Shown in pieces: positions 1 to 8,076 of a DNA stretch of 64,000 nucleotides. Source of the DNA: Pseudomonas sp. TH41. GTDB lineage: Bacteria; Pseudomonadota; Gammaproteobacteria; Pseudomonadales; Pseudomonadaceae. The notes under the pieces are model-generated. The model searched no databases. It worked only from the letters and a program-made list of their open reading frames with translations, and was not told the origin of the DNA. Location of the stretch: assembly GCF_016650695.1 (NCBI RefSeq), contig NZ_JAEKFH010000006.1:434001-498000 (forward strand), written 5' to 3'. The translations under genes were made by a program, and so were the position numbers. Numbering within the stretch: position 1 is the first letter of the stretch; the number at the start of each line of letters is the position of its first letter.

Positions 1-1677
1 GGTCACGCGTTCAAGAATGATTTCCACAACCACGGGCACGCGATGCTGGTGCATCAGTTCTTTGGCGTGAGCAAATGCGGCCTGCAAGTCATTTGGATCG
101 CGCACACGAATCGCCTTGCATCCTAGTCCCTCGACGACTGCCACATGATCGACGCCATAGCCGTTCAGCTCTGGAGCGTTGATGTTGTCGAACGAAAGCT
201 GCACACAGAAATCGATGTCAAAGTTGCGCTGTGCCTGGCGGATCAATCCCAGGTAGGAGTTGTTCACCAGGACATGAATATAGGGCAGGTTGAACTGAGC
301 GCCGACGGCCAATTCCTCGATCATGAACTGGAAATCATAGTCGCCAGACAGTGCTACGACTTGGCGGCCTGGATCGGCTTTGACCACACCCAATGCAGCA
401 GGAATAGTCCAGCCCAGCGGGCCCGCCTGGCCACAGTTGATCCAGTGCCGCGGCTTGTAGACGTGCAGGAACTGCGCGCCAGCAATCTGCGACAAGCCAA
501 TGGTGCTGACATAGCAGGTGTCTTTGCCGAAGAATTCATTCATTTCTTCGTAAACGCGCTGGGGCTTGATCGGCACATTATCAAAATGAGTCTTGCGTTG
601 AAGAGTGCGCTTGCGGTCACGGCAAGCATTTACCCACGTGCTGCGATCTTTCAGTTTGCCAGCGGCTTTCCATTCACGAGCCACCGTCAAGAACATGTCC
701 AAAGCGGCACCGGCATCTGAAACGATACCCAGGTCTGGGGTGAACACGCGACCTATCTGAGTGGGTTCGATGTCGACGTGAATGAAGCGTCGACCTTCGG
801 TATACACATCGACAGAGCCAGTGTGGCGGTTGGCCCAGCGATTACCAATGCCGAATACCAGGTCAGACTCGAGTAAGGTGGCGTTGCCGTAGCGATGCGA
901 GGTCTGCAAGCCGACCATGCCAACCATCAGCTTATGGTCGTCCGGAATTGTTCCCCAGCCCATCAGGGTTGGAACCACAGGTACACCGGTAAACTCCGCG
1001 AACTCGACAAGCTTGGCGCTGGCATCAGCATTGATTACGCCACCACCAGAAACGATCAGCGGGCGCTCAGCATCGTTGAGCATTGCCAGTGCCTTTTCGG
1101 CCTGACGTCGAGTAGCGGAAGGGCGGGCCAATGGCAGTGGTTCATAGGCATCAATATCAAACTCGATCTCTGCCATCTGTACGTCGAATGGTAAATCAAT
1201 CAGTACAGGGCCTGGGCGACCGGAACGCATCTCATAGAAGGCTTTCTGGAAAGCATAAGGAACCTGGCCGGGCTCCATCACAGTGGTTGCCCACTTGGTG
1301 ACAGGTTTGACGATACTGGTGATATCGACTGCCTGGAAGTCTTCCTTGTGCATCCGGGCACGGGGCGCTTGACCAGTGATGCAGAGGATGGGAATGGAGT
1401 CGGCGGACGCTGAGTACAAACCGGTGACCATGTCGGTACCTGCGGGGCCAGAGGTGCCGATGCAAACGCCGATATTGCCCGCGTTGGTGCGCGTGTAACC
1501 TTCAGCCATGTGGGAGGCACCTTCCACATGACGTGCCAGAATGTGGTCAACACCGCCGATTTTTTTCAGTGCAGCGTACAGCGGGTTGATGGCTGCACCG
1601 GGAATGCCAAAAGCGGTGTCGACACCTTCGCGACGCATTACCAATACAGCAGCCTCAATTGCTCGCATTTTGGCCAT
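1..1677 (-). CDS. gcl: Glyoxylate carboligase (tartronate-semialdehyde synthase), 3' end cut by window edge
   Basis: ThDP-dependent enzyme joining two glyoxylates into tartronate semialdehyde plus CO2, in the cytoplasm. The minus strand is open from ATG at 1677 to base 1 (559 codons; the family is about 590, so some 30 residues are missing). The strongest marker is RHVEGASHMAEGY: residue 51 is Val, where nearly all other ThDP enzymes carry a catalytic Glu. This Val51 is the known hallmark of Gcl. The C-terminal ThDP motif SGDYDFQFM...VNN is also present. The start has a strong ribosome site (AAGGAGG, 6 nt upstream). A LysR gene is divergent, 111 bp away. The usual hyi/glxR partners would lie beyond the window edge. 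Confidence 0.95.
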   Translation of the reverse strand, partial: MAKMRAIEAAVLVMRREGVDTAFGIPGAAINPLYAALKKIGGVDHILARHVEGASHMAEGYTRTNAGNIGVCIGTSGPAGTDMVTGLYSASADSIPILCITGQAPRARMHKEDFQAVDITSIVKPVTKWATTVMEPGQVPYAFQKAFYEMRSGRPGPVLIDLPFDVQMAEIEFDIDAYEPLPLARPSATRRQAEKALAMLNDAERPLIVSGGGVINADASAKLVEFAEFTGVPVVPTLMGWGTIPDDHKLMVGMVGLQTSHRYGNATLLESDLVFGIGNRWANRHTGSVDVYTEGRRFIHVDIEPTQIGRVFTPDLGIVSDAGAALDMFLTVAREWKAAGKLKDRSTWVNACRDRKRTLQRKTHFDNVPIKPQRVYEEMNEFFGKDTCYVSTIGLSQIAGAQFLHVYKPRHWINCGQAGPLGWTIPAALGVVKADPGRQVVALSGDYDFQFMIEELAVGAQFNLPYIHVLVNNSYLGLIRQAQRNFDIDFCVQLSFDNINAPELNGYGVDHVAVVEGLGCKAIRVRDPNDLQAAFAHAKELMHQHRVPVVVEIILERVT

Positions 1678-1788
1678 TGTTGCCTCCTTCAAGCTGGTCG
1701 GTATTTTTACTAGCGGATCTCAGCATGAAGGAGGTTATTATTGAGTTGAACAGTCATAAATCGATTTCTGCCGATACATGAGGTATCG

Positions 1789-2706
1789 ATGAGTCGTTAT
1801 ACCGAGCTACACAGTTTTGTTCAGGTCGCCCATAAGGGCAGCTTCGCCGCTGCGGCATTGAATGAGGGTGTGACGCCAGCCATCCTTGGTCGACGACTTG
1901 ATGCGCTAGAAAAACGCTTGGGCGTCAAGTTGATGCATCGCTCTACGCGAGGCTTGAAGCTGACTGAGGCGGGAGAGCAGTTTCTGGAAGGGGCCAAGCA
2001 TTTGATGCGCGAATTCGACGAGATCGAGTCAGGCATCAGCAACAGAAGCACCACCGTCAGCGGCCATTTGGTGGTGTCCGCTCCGGCTGCTTTTGGACGA
2101 CAGCATATTGCCCCTCATGTCTATGCCTTCCAGCAGCGTTTTCCGGATCTCAAGTTATCTTTCAACTTTACGGACAGCGTGATTGACCTGGTCAGCGAGG
2201 GGTACGATATGAGCATCCGTATCGGAGAAGTCACTGACCCCAACTACGTGGCGATCAAGCTGTTCCCCAATTGGAGGGTGGTTTGCGGGACGCCAGACTA
2301 TTTCGCCAAGCATGGTGCACCGCAAACGCTGGAGGAGTTGGCACAGCACAATTGCTTGGCGTTCAACCTGCAGGGTGGCCAGCAACGGGGCTGGACGTTC
2401 TTGCGCGATGGTCGACTGGTAGCGATGAAAGTCAGTGGTAACGTTGCTTGCAATGACGGTGAATTGCTTTTCGCCTGGATACGTCAGGGGCTCGGTATTG
2501 GTTGGCGCTCAACGTGGGAGATTCAGGGAGAGCTCAAGCGGGGTGAACTGGTAACGGTTCTGGATGAGTTTGCTTTGCCAAATTACGACATTCAGGCGGT
2601 GTACCCCCAGCAACGCTATTTACCAGCCAAAGTGCGTTTCTTTATCGAATATCTTAAAACTTTATATAATTCAGCCGATTACTGGGAGGCGCCGCACCCG
2701 CTTTGA
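1789..2706 (+). CDS. LysR-family regulator divergent from gcl
   Basis: 305-residue LysR-type transcription factor. The winged HTH covers about residues 4-62 (FVQVAHKGSFAAAALNEGV, then LGRRLDALEKRLGVKLMHR), followed by a periplasmic-binding-protein-like effector domain at about 90-295. Its place back-to-back with gcl, 111 bp apart, suggests that it controls gcl, with a glyoxylate- or purine-derived inducer; this is inference from position. In P. putida the described gcl regulator is an IclR-type protein, so a LysR here would be a different control scheme. The ATG at 1789 overlaps a short palindromic patch (GATACATGAGGTATC, 1773-1787), which could be part of its own operator. Confidence 0.9.
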   Translation: MSRYTELHSFVQVAHKGSFAAAALNEGVTPAILGRRLDALEKRLGVKLMHRSTRGLKLTEAGEQFLEGAKHLMREFDEIESGISNRSTTVSGHLVVSAPAAFGRQHIAPHVYAFQQRFPDLKLSFNFTDSVIDLVSEGYDMSIRIGEVTDPNYVAIKLFPNWRVVCGTPDYFAKHGAPQTLEELAQHNCLAFNLQGGQQRGWTFLRDGRLVAMKVSGNVACNDGELLFAWIRQGLGIGWRSTWEIQGELKRGELVTVLDEFALPNYDIQAVYPQQRYLPAKVRFFIEYLKTLYNSADYWEAPHPL

Positions 2707-2761
2707 GTGTTCTGCGTCTGATCCGACCACATTCCCCGTTGCTGGGTAAGTGGACATGGAA

Positions 2762-3496
2762 CTAGAGCGACAAGGCCGTTGCTTCGTCAGGAACCAACAC
2801 CACCCTCAATGCACTGCGCGCATCATCGAGCTGCACCAACGTCGCATGTTGCGCACCCAACGCATCGCGGTTTTCGATAGCCGTCAGAATCGCCTTATGC
2901 CGCGGCAACGCCAGCTCATGCAGATTCGGTCGCTGGTTGGAGTGCTTCAACGCTTCGGTAATCGCCACCGACAGCATGTTGCACAGGTTGGCCAGCAAGT
3001 CGTTATGGGTGGCGTGGGCAATCCGGCTGTGAAAATCCAGGTCCGGTTGCAGCAACGCTTCTGGCGTCGGAGCGGCCTCCATGCGTTGGTAGGCTTCACC
3101 GATGGAGGCGATGTCATCGTCGGTGGCGAACTGCGCGGCCAGCGCAGCAGCAGCCGGTTCGATGATGCTGCGCACGCTGGTCAGCAGACTGAAAAACTCA
3201 TTTTGCGGGCTGCTTTGCATCAACCAGTGCAGCACGTCCGGGTCGAGCATGTGCCATTCCCGGCGTGGTTTGACCACCGTGCCAACCCGCGGGCGGGAAT
3301 ACACCAGGCCCTTGGCGACTAATACCTTGGTAGCTTCGCGCAGCACCGGCCGGCTGACCGCGTACTCCTCGCACAACAGGGCTTCGGCGGGCAGTTTATC
3401 GTCCGGTTTGAAGCGCCCGGAAACGATCTGCATGCCCAGTTCCTGGACGATGCGCGAGTGCATGCTTTTGCGGTCGGAGGGTTTGCGGTAATCCAT
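2762..3496 (-). CDS. GntR/FadR-family regulator of the sugar-acid module
   Basis: 244-residue GntR regulator with an N-terminal winged helix (about 10-75; LPAEALLCEEYAVSRPVLREA) and an all-helical FCD effector domain (about 95-230). The reading frame is open back to 3619, but the upstream part translates a REP repeat, so ATG 3496 (MDYRKPSDRK) is the sensible start. It lies just downstream of the dehydratase gene on the same strand, with a REP doublet between them. FCD regulators of this kind usually sense the sugar acid or its 2-keto-3-deoxy product. The likely target is the palindrome-bearing region at 5413-5600 between the dehydratase and the permease. Confidence 0.88.
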   Translation of the reverse strand: MDYRKPSDRKSMHSRIVQELGMQIVSGRFKPDDKLPAEALLCEEYAVSRPVLREATKVLVAKGLVYSRPRVGTVVKPRREWHMLDPDVLHWLMQSSPQNEFFSLLTSVRSIIEPAAAALAAQFATDDDIASIGEAYQRMEAAPTPEALLQPDLDFHSRIAHATHNDLLANLCNMLSVAITEALKHSNQRPNLHELALPRHKAILTAIENRDALGAQHATLVQLDDARSALRVVLVPDEATALSL

Positions 3497-3578
3497 GGGG
3501 AACGGCGCGATCCTGTGCGATGGAGATGCCGCGCATGATAACAGGCGCGATGCAAACTTGAGGCCGGCACAAATCAAA

Positions 3579-3662
3579 TGTAGGAGCGAGCTTGCTCGCG
3601 ATGGAGTGTCAGTCGACACCTATGTTGCTGACACACCTTCGCGAGCAAGCTCGCTCCTACAA
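3579..3662. repeat. REP doublet (inverted pair)
   Basis: Two inverted copies of the Pseudomonas REP core (GAGCGAGCTTGCTCGCGA and its complement) with flanking TGTAGGAGC/GCTCCTACA, separated by about 35 bp. The pair forms a long cruciform between the dehydratase and the regulator gene. It is non-coding and has two relatives in this window. Confidence 0.92.
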
Positions 3663-3675
3663 GGGGACGGTGGTG

Positions 3676-5412
3676 TTAATGAGAGTGGCGGGGGACTTCG
3701 GCCCCGCGGCACCCGACCAGGAAGTCAAAGTCGCAACCCTGGTCCGCCTGCAGCACATGGTCGATGTAGAGCTGACGATAACCGCCCACGATCAGGTTTT
3801 GCGGCGGTTGCAGATCAGCCATGCGCGCCGCCAGTTCCGCATCCGGAATGTCCAGATGCAGACGCCCATTGGCGCAGTCGAGCTCGATCCAGTCACCTTC
3901 CTTCACCGTCGCCAAAGGCCCACCGGCTGCGGCTTCGGGGGCCACATGCAACACCACCGTGCCGTACGCCGTGCCGCTCATGCGCGCATCGGAAATACGC
4001 ACCATGTCGGTCACGCCCTGGGCCAGCAGTTTGGCCGGCAAGCCCATGTTGCCGACTTCGGCCATGCCCGGGTAACCCTTCGGCCCGCAGTTCTTCATTA
4101 CCAGAATCGAGTTGGCATCCACGTCCAGTTCCGGATCGTTAATCCGTGCCTTGTACATGTCGAAGTTCTCGAACACCACGGCACGCCCGCGGTGTTGCAT
4201 CAGCTCGGCACTGGCCGCGGATGGTTTGAGCACTGCACCCAATGGCGCCAGGTTGCCGCGCAACACGCAGATGCCGCCGTCGGCGCGGATCGGGTTGTCG
4301 AGGGTGCGGATCACTTCGTCCTGGCCGTAGATCGGTGCGTCCTTGGTGTTCTCGCCGAGGGTCTTGCCGTTGACGGTCAAGGCGTTCGGATGCGGAATCA
4401 GATTAGCCTCACCGAGGCGGCGTAAAACCGCAGGTAGGCCACCGGCGTAGTAAAACTCTTCCATCAGGAAGCGCCCGGAGGGTTGCAGGTCGACGATGGT
4501 CGGCATGCCGCGACCGATGCGGGTCCAGTCATCCAGTTCCAGATCCACGCCAATGCGGCCGGCGATGGCTTTCAAGTGAATCACGGCGTTGGTCGAGCCG
4601 CCGATGGCCGCGTTCACACGGATGGCGTTTTCGAAGGCCTCTTTGGTCAGGATCTTCGACAGCTTCAAGTCTTCGCGCACCATTTCCACCGCGCGCATGC
4701 CGGACATGTGCGCCAGTACATAACGCCGCGCATCCACCGCTGGAATCGCTGCGTTGTGGGGCAGGGAAGTGCCAAGGGCTTCAGCCATGCAGGCCATGGT
4801 CGACGCGGTGCCCATGGTGTTGCAGGTGCCGGCGGAGCGGGACATGCCGCCCTCGGCCGCGAGGAAGTCGTCGAGGGTAATGGTGCCGGCCTTGACCTGC
4901 TCGCTGAGCTGCCAGACCACGGTGCCCGAGCCGATGTCCTGGCCCTTGTGCTTGCCGTTGAGCATCGGCCCGCCGGTGACGACGATCGCCGGTACGTCAC
5001 AACTGGCCGCGCCCATCAGCAATGCGGGGGTGGTTTTATCGCAGCCGGTCAGCAGCACCACGCCATCAATCGGGTTACCGCGAATCGCTTCTTCGACGTC
5101 CATGCTCGTCAGGTTGCGGGTGAACATGGCGGTCGGACGCAGGTTCGATTCGCCGTTGGAGAACACCGGGAATTCCACCGGCCAGCCACCTGCCTCGATC
5201 ACCCCACGTTTGACGTGCTCCGCAATCTGGCGGAAATGCGCGTTGCACGGGGTCAATTCCGACCAGGTGTTGCAGATGCCGATGATCGGTTTGCCATGGA
5301 ACTGGTGGTCGGCGATACCCTGATTCTTCATCCAGCTGCGGTACATGAAACCGTTCTTGTCGGCGGTGCCAAACCATTGAGCGGAGCGCAGGGTGGGTTT
5401 CTTATCAGACAT
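3676..5412 (-). CDS. IlvD/Edd-family sugar-acid dehydratase (L-arabonate dehydratase-like)
   Basis: 578-residue Fe-S and Mg-dependent dehydratase that removes water from an aldonic acid to give a 2-keto-3-deoxy acid. The cluster cysteines are visible: C56 (ELTPCNAHF), C124 (TGCDKTTPA) and C197 (SAGTCNTMGTAST). Their spacing matches the L-arabinonate/D-xylonate dehydratase branch of the family. The length is typical. Neighbours for the next two steps (AraD1-type enzyme and KGSADH) and a permease make a pentonate such as L-arabonate the best substrate guess; galactonate or xylonate cannot be excluded. Transcribed away from the permease gene across a shared 188-bp regulatory region. Confidence 0.9.
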   Translation of the reverse strand: MSDKKPTLRSAQWFGTADKNGFMYRSWMKNQGIADHQFHGKPIIGICNTWSELTPCNAHFRQIAEHVKRGVIEAGGWPVEFPVFSNGESNLRPTAMFTRNLTSMDVEEAIRGNPIDGVVLLTGCDKTTPALLMGAASCDVPAIVVTGGPMLNGKHKGQDIGSGTVVWQLSEQVKAGTITLDDFLAAEGGMSRSAGTCNTMGTASTMACMAEALGTSLPHNAAIPAVDARRYVLAHMSGMRAVEMVREDLKLSKILTKEAFENAIRVNAAIGGSTNAVIHLKAIAGRIGVDLELDDWTRIGRGMPTIVDLQPSGRFLMEEFYYAGGLPAVLRRLGEANLIPHPNALTVNGKTLGENTKDAPIYGQDEVIRTLDNPIRADGGICVLRGNLAPLGAVLKPSAASAELMQHRGRAVVFENFDMYKARINDPELDVDANSILVMKNCGPKGYPGMAEVGNMGLPAKLLAQGVTDMVRISDARMSGTAYGTVVLHVAPEAAAGGPLATVKEGDWIELDCANGRLHLDIPDAELAARMADLQPPQNLIVGGYRQLYIDHVLQADQGCDFDFLVGCRGAEVPRHSH

Positions 5413-5424
5413 AATAGCTCTCTT

Positions 5425-5520
5425 ATTGTATGACTATATTGTTCATAATGAGGCGTAACATAAACGCAAATTTGCCTGTTTGGAAGTATTGTTGATCAAT
5501 TAGTATTACTATATAGTCGT
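5425..5520. promoter_or_regulatory. Divergent control region with ACTATATAGT-type operators
   Basis: Between the dehydratase (-) and permease (+) genes lie two related AT-rich sites: TGACTATATTGTTCA at 5431-5445, and ACTATATAGT at 5508-5517, a perfect 10-bp palindrome flanked by C on the right. The first site is an imperfect copy of the second in the opposite sense (GACTATATTGT against GACTATATAGT). Two related sites about 75 bp apart in a divergent promoter are typical for a dimeric GntR/FadR repressor such as the one at 2762-3496. The assignment is inference. Confidence 0.55.
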
Positions 5521-5600
5521 TTTCGACGGAGGGATGGCCCTGGCGGTTTGTGCGAGAGGCGTCCCCCGAGGTTCTATAAAAACAATCGGAGACCGATCTC

Positions 5601-6923
5601 ATGAGCCAGGAATTGCGGCTTATTCGTCGCATCACGCTGAAACTGATTCCTTTCCTGATCCTGCTGTACCTGATCGCCTATGTGGATCGCTCCGCCGTCG
5701 GCTTCGCCAAGCTGCACATGGGCGCCGATATCGGCATCGGCGATGCGGCCTACGGTTTGGGTGCAGGGCTGTTTTTCATTGGCTACTTCCTGTTGGAAAT
5801 CCCCAGCAACCTGATGCTCGATCGCTTTGGCGCGCGACGCTGGTTTGCGCGGATCATGATCACCTGGGGCGCCATCACCATCGGCATGGCCTTCGTCCAG
5901 GGGCCGCACAGCTTCTATGTGATGCGCTTTCTGCTCGGTGCGGCGGAAGCCGGGTTCTTTCCGGGCGTTCTGTACTACATCACCCAATGGTTTCCGATTC
6001 GCAATCGCGGGAAGATCCTCGGGCTGTTCATCCTTTCCCAACCCATCGCGATGATGATCACCGGCCCGGTGTCCGGCGGTTTGCTCGGCATGGACGGCAC
6101 CCTAGGTCTGCACGGTTGGCAGTGGCTGTTCATTGTCATCGGCACCCCGGCGATCCTGCTGACCTGGCCGGTGCTGCGTTGGCTGCCTGATGGTCCGCAA
6201 CAAGTGAAATGGATGGACCAGGCCGAGAAAGACTGGCTGACCGGTGAGCTGAAAAAGGATCTGGAGGCGTACGGCCAGACTCGCCACGGCAATCCGCTGC
6301 ATGCCCTGAAGGACAGGCGCGTGTTGCTGCTGGCGCTGTTCTATTTGCCGGTGACCCTGAGCATTTATGGCCTGGGCCTGTGGTTGCCGACCCTGATCAA
6401 GCAATTCGGTGGCACCGATCTGGTGACCGGGTTCGTGTCGGCGGTGCCGTACATCTTCGGCATCATTGGTTTGCTGATCATTCCGCGCAGCTCCGATCGC
6501 TTGAATGACCGCTACGGTCACTTGGCTGTTCTTTACGTATTGGGCGCCATCGGCCTGTTCCTCAGTGCCTGGCTGAGCGTGCCAGTGCTGCAATTGGCGG
6601 CGCTGTGCCTGGTGGCGTTCTCGTTGTTTTCCTGCACCGCGGTGTTCTGGACGTTGCCGGGTCGGTTCTTTGCCGGTGCCAGCGCGGCGGCCGGGATCGC
6701 CTTGATCAACTCGGTGGGCAACCTCGGTGGCTACATCGGCCCGTTCGTGATCGGCGCGCTCAAGGAGTACACCGGCAGCCTGGGCTCAGGGCTGTACTTC
6801 TTGTCTGGCGTGATGCTGTTCGGGCTGGTGCTGACCGGCGTGGTCTATCGCCTGTTGGAGCGCAAGCATGTGTTGCCGGCGGATCAATTTGCCGCCAGTG
6901 CGCGTGGCGCGACCCGTACTTGA
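5601..6923 (+). CDS. MFS permease, anion:cation symporter family (sugar-acid uptake)
   Basis: 440-residue, 12-helix inner-membrane transporter. The N-terminus LIPFLILLYLIAYVDRSAVG is typical of the ACS family (GudP, ExuT, phthalate and tartrate permeases), followed by the loop 2-3 motif LMLDRFGARRW. It stands first in a plus-strand row permease, AraD1-type enzyme, KGSADH, and divergent from the dehydratase, so it most likely imports the aldonate that the dehydratase consumes. ATG 5601 is preceded by GGAGACCGATCTC. Confidence 0.9.
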   Translation: MSQELRLIRRITLKLIPFLILLYLIAYVDRSAVGFAKLHMGADIGIGDAAYGLGAGLFFIGYFLLEIPSNLMLDRFGARRWFARIMITWGAITIGMAFVQGPHSFYVMRFLLGAAEAGFFPGVLYYITQWFPIRNRGKILGLFILSQPIAMMITGPVSGGLLGMDGTLGLHGWQWLFIVIGTPAILLTWPVLRWLPDGPQQVKWMDQAEKDWLTGELKKDLEAYGQTRHGNPLHALKDRRVLLLALFYLPVTLSIYGLGLWLPTLIKQFGGTDLVTGFVSAVPYIFGIIGLLIIPRSSDRLNDRYGHLAVLYVLGAIGLFLSAWLSVPVLQLAALCLVAFSLFSCTAVFWTLPGRFFAGASAAAGIALINSVGNLGGYIGPFVIGALKEYTGSLGSGLYFLSGVMLFGLVLTGVVYRLLERKHVLPADQFAASARGATRT

Positions 6924-6943
6924 GCCATCACACCAATCCCTTT

Positions 6944-7036
6944 AGGGAGCGAGCTTGCTCGCGATGGCGGAGTGTCTGCCCGCATCAATGTTGAATGTTA
7001 GGCCGCTATCGCGAGCAAGCTCGCTCCCACAGGGGG
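6944..7036. repeat. REP doublet (inverted pair)
   Basis: GGGAGCGAGCTTGCTCGCGA at the left end and its inverted copy at the right, about 45 bp apart, between the permease and the AraD1-type gene. As it lies inside a likely operon it may affect mRNA stability or partial termination (inference). Confidence 0.9.
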
Positions 7037-7073
7037 CCCGCATTGGATTTGAGATTTGTTACAGGAGAAAATC

Positions 7074-8066
7074 ATGCGTTTAGTGCAGTTTGAATTGAGT
7101 AACGGCGAGCGCCGCGTCGGCGTGGTCGAAGACGGTCTGGTGCGAGAAGTCCAGGACGCGCGCACCGTGCGTGACCTTGCACTGGCGGCGATCGAGGCGG
7201 GCGTCAACCTTGAGCAACAGGTGCAAACCCTGGGCCTGGGCATCAGTCACGACTATGCCGAGCTGCTGGCCAAGCTGCGAATTCTGCCGCCGCTGGATCA
7301 CCCGGACCCGGCGCACATGTTGGTCAGCGGCACCGGACTGACCCATCTGGGCAGCGCCTCGGCTCGGGACAAAATGCACCAGCAGGCCGGCGACGAAGCC
7401 GCGATGACTGACTCCATGCGCATCTTCAAGTGGGGCGTGGAGGGTGGGCAACCGGCAGCGGGGCAGGCTGGCGCGCAACCGGAGTGGTTCTACAAGGGCG
7501 ACGGCAGCATCGTCGTGCGCCCGGGCCAACCGTTCCCGCTGCCGCCGTTCGCCGAAGATGCCGGTGAAGAGCCCGAGATCAGCGGTCTCTATGTCATCGG
7601 TCAGGACGGTAAACCGTATCGCCTCGGTTTCGCGGTGGGCAACGAGTTTTCCGACCACGTGATGGAACGCAAGAATTACCTGTACCTGGCGCATTCGAAG
7701 TTGCGCAGTTGCAGCTATGGCCCGGAACTTCGGGTCGGCGAATTGCCGCAACACCTGGCCGGCAGCAGTCGCATTCTGCGCGATGGTGAAGTGCTGTGGC
7801 AGAACGAGTTTCTGAGTGGCGAAGCGAACATGTGCCACAGTCTCGCGAACCTCGAGTATCACCATTTCAAGTACAGCCAGTTCCTGCGTCCGGGTGACGT
7901 GCACATTCATTTCTTCGGCACCGCGACCCTGTCCTTCGCGGACGGCATACGCACACAACCGGGTGACGTGTTCGAAATCAGCCAGGCCGAATTTGGCGCG
8001 CCGTTGATCAACGGCATTGCAACCGTCGAAGCGGCCTTCGAGCCCGGCACCGTCGGCACCCTTTAA
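7074..8066 (+). CDS. AraD1-type FAH-family enzyme (2-keto-3-deoxy-pentonate dehydratase)
   Basis: 330-residue protein of the fumarylacetoacetate hydrolase superfamily, AraD1 group; the FAH fold covers about residues 100-325. In the known non-phosphorylative arabinose route, this step dehydrates 2-keto-3-deoxy-L-arabonate to 2-oxoglutarate semialdehyde; classic AraD is a DHDPS-fold enzyme, and FAH-fold replacements occur in several bacteria. Its position between the permease and KGSADH fits this role exactly. ATG 7074 is chosen over the in-frame start at 7056 because of the ACAGGAG ribosome site. KGSADH follows 10 bp downstream. Confidence 0.85.
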   Translation: MRLVQFELSNGERRVGVVEDGLVREVQDARTVRDLALAAIEAGVNLEQQVQTLGLGISHDYAELLAKLRILPPLDHPDPAHMLVSGTGLTHLGSASARDKMHQQAGDEAAMTDSMRIFKWGVEGGQPAAGQAGAQPEWFYKGDGSIVVRPGQPFPLPPFAEDAGEEPEISGLYVIGQDGKPYRLGFAVGNEFSDHVMERKNYLYLAHSKLRSCSYGPELRVGELPQHLAGSSRILRDGEVLWQNEFLSGEANMCHSLANLEYHHFKYSQFLRPGDVHIHFFGTATLSFADGIRTQPGDVFEISQAEFGAPLINGIATVEAAFEPGTVGTL

Positions 8067-8076
8067 GGAGACACCC

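Noticed and set aside
3497..3619. N-terminal extension of the GntR protein to 3619
   Set aside because: It would translate a REP repeat; ATG 3496 gives the normal length.
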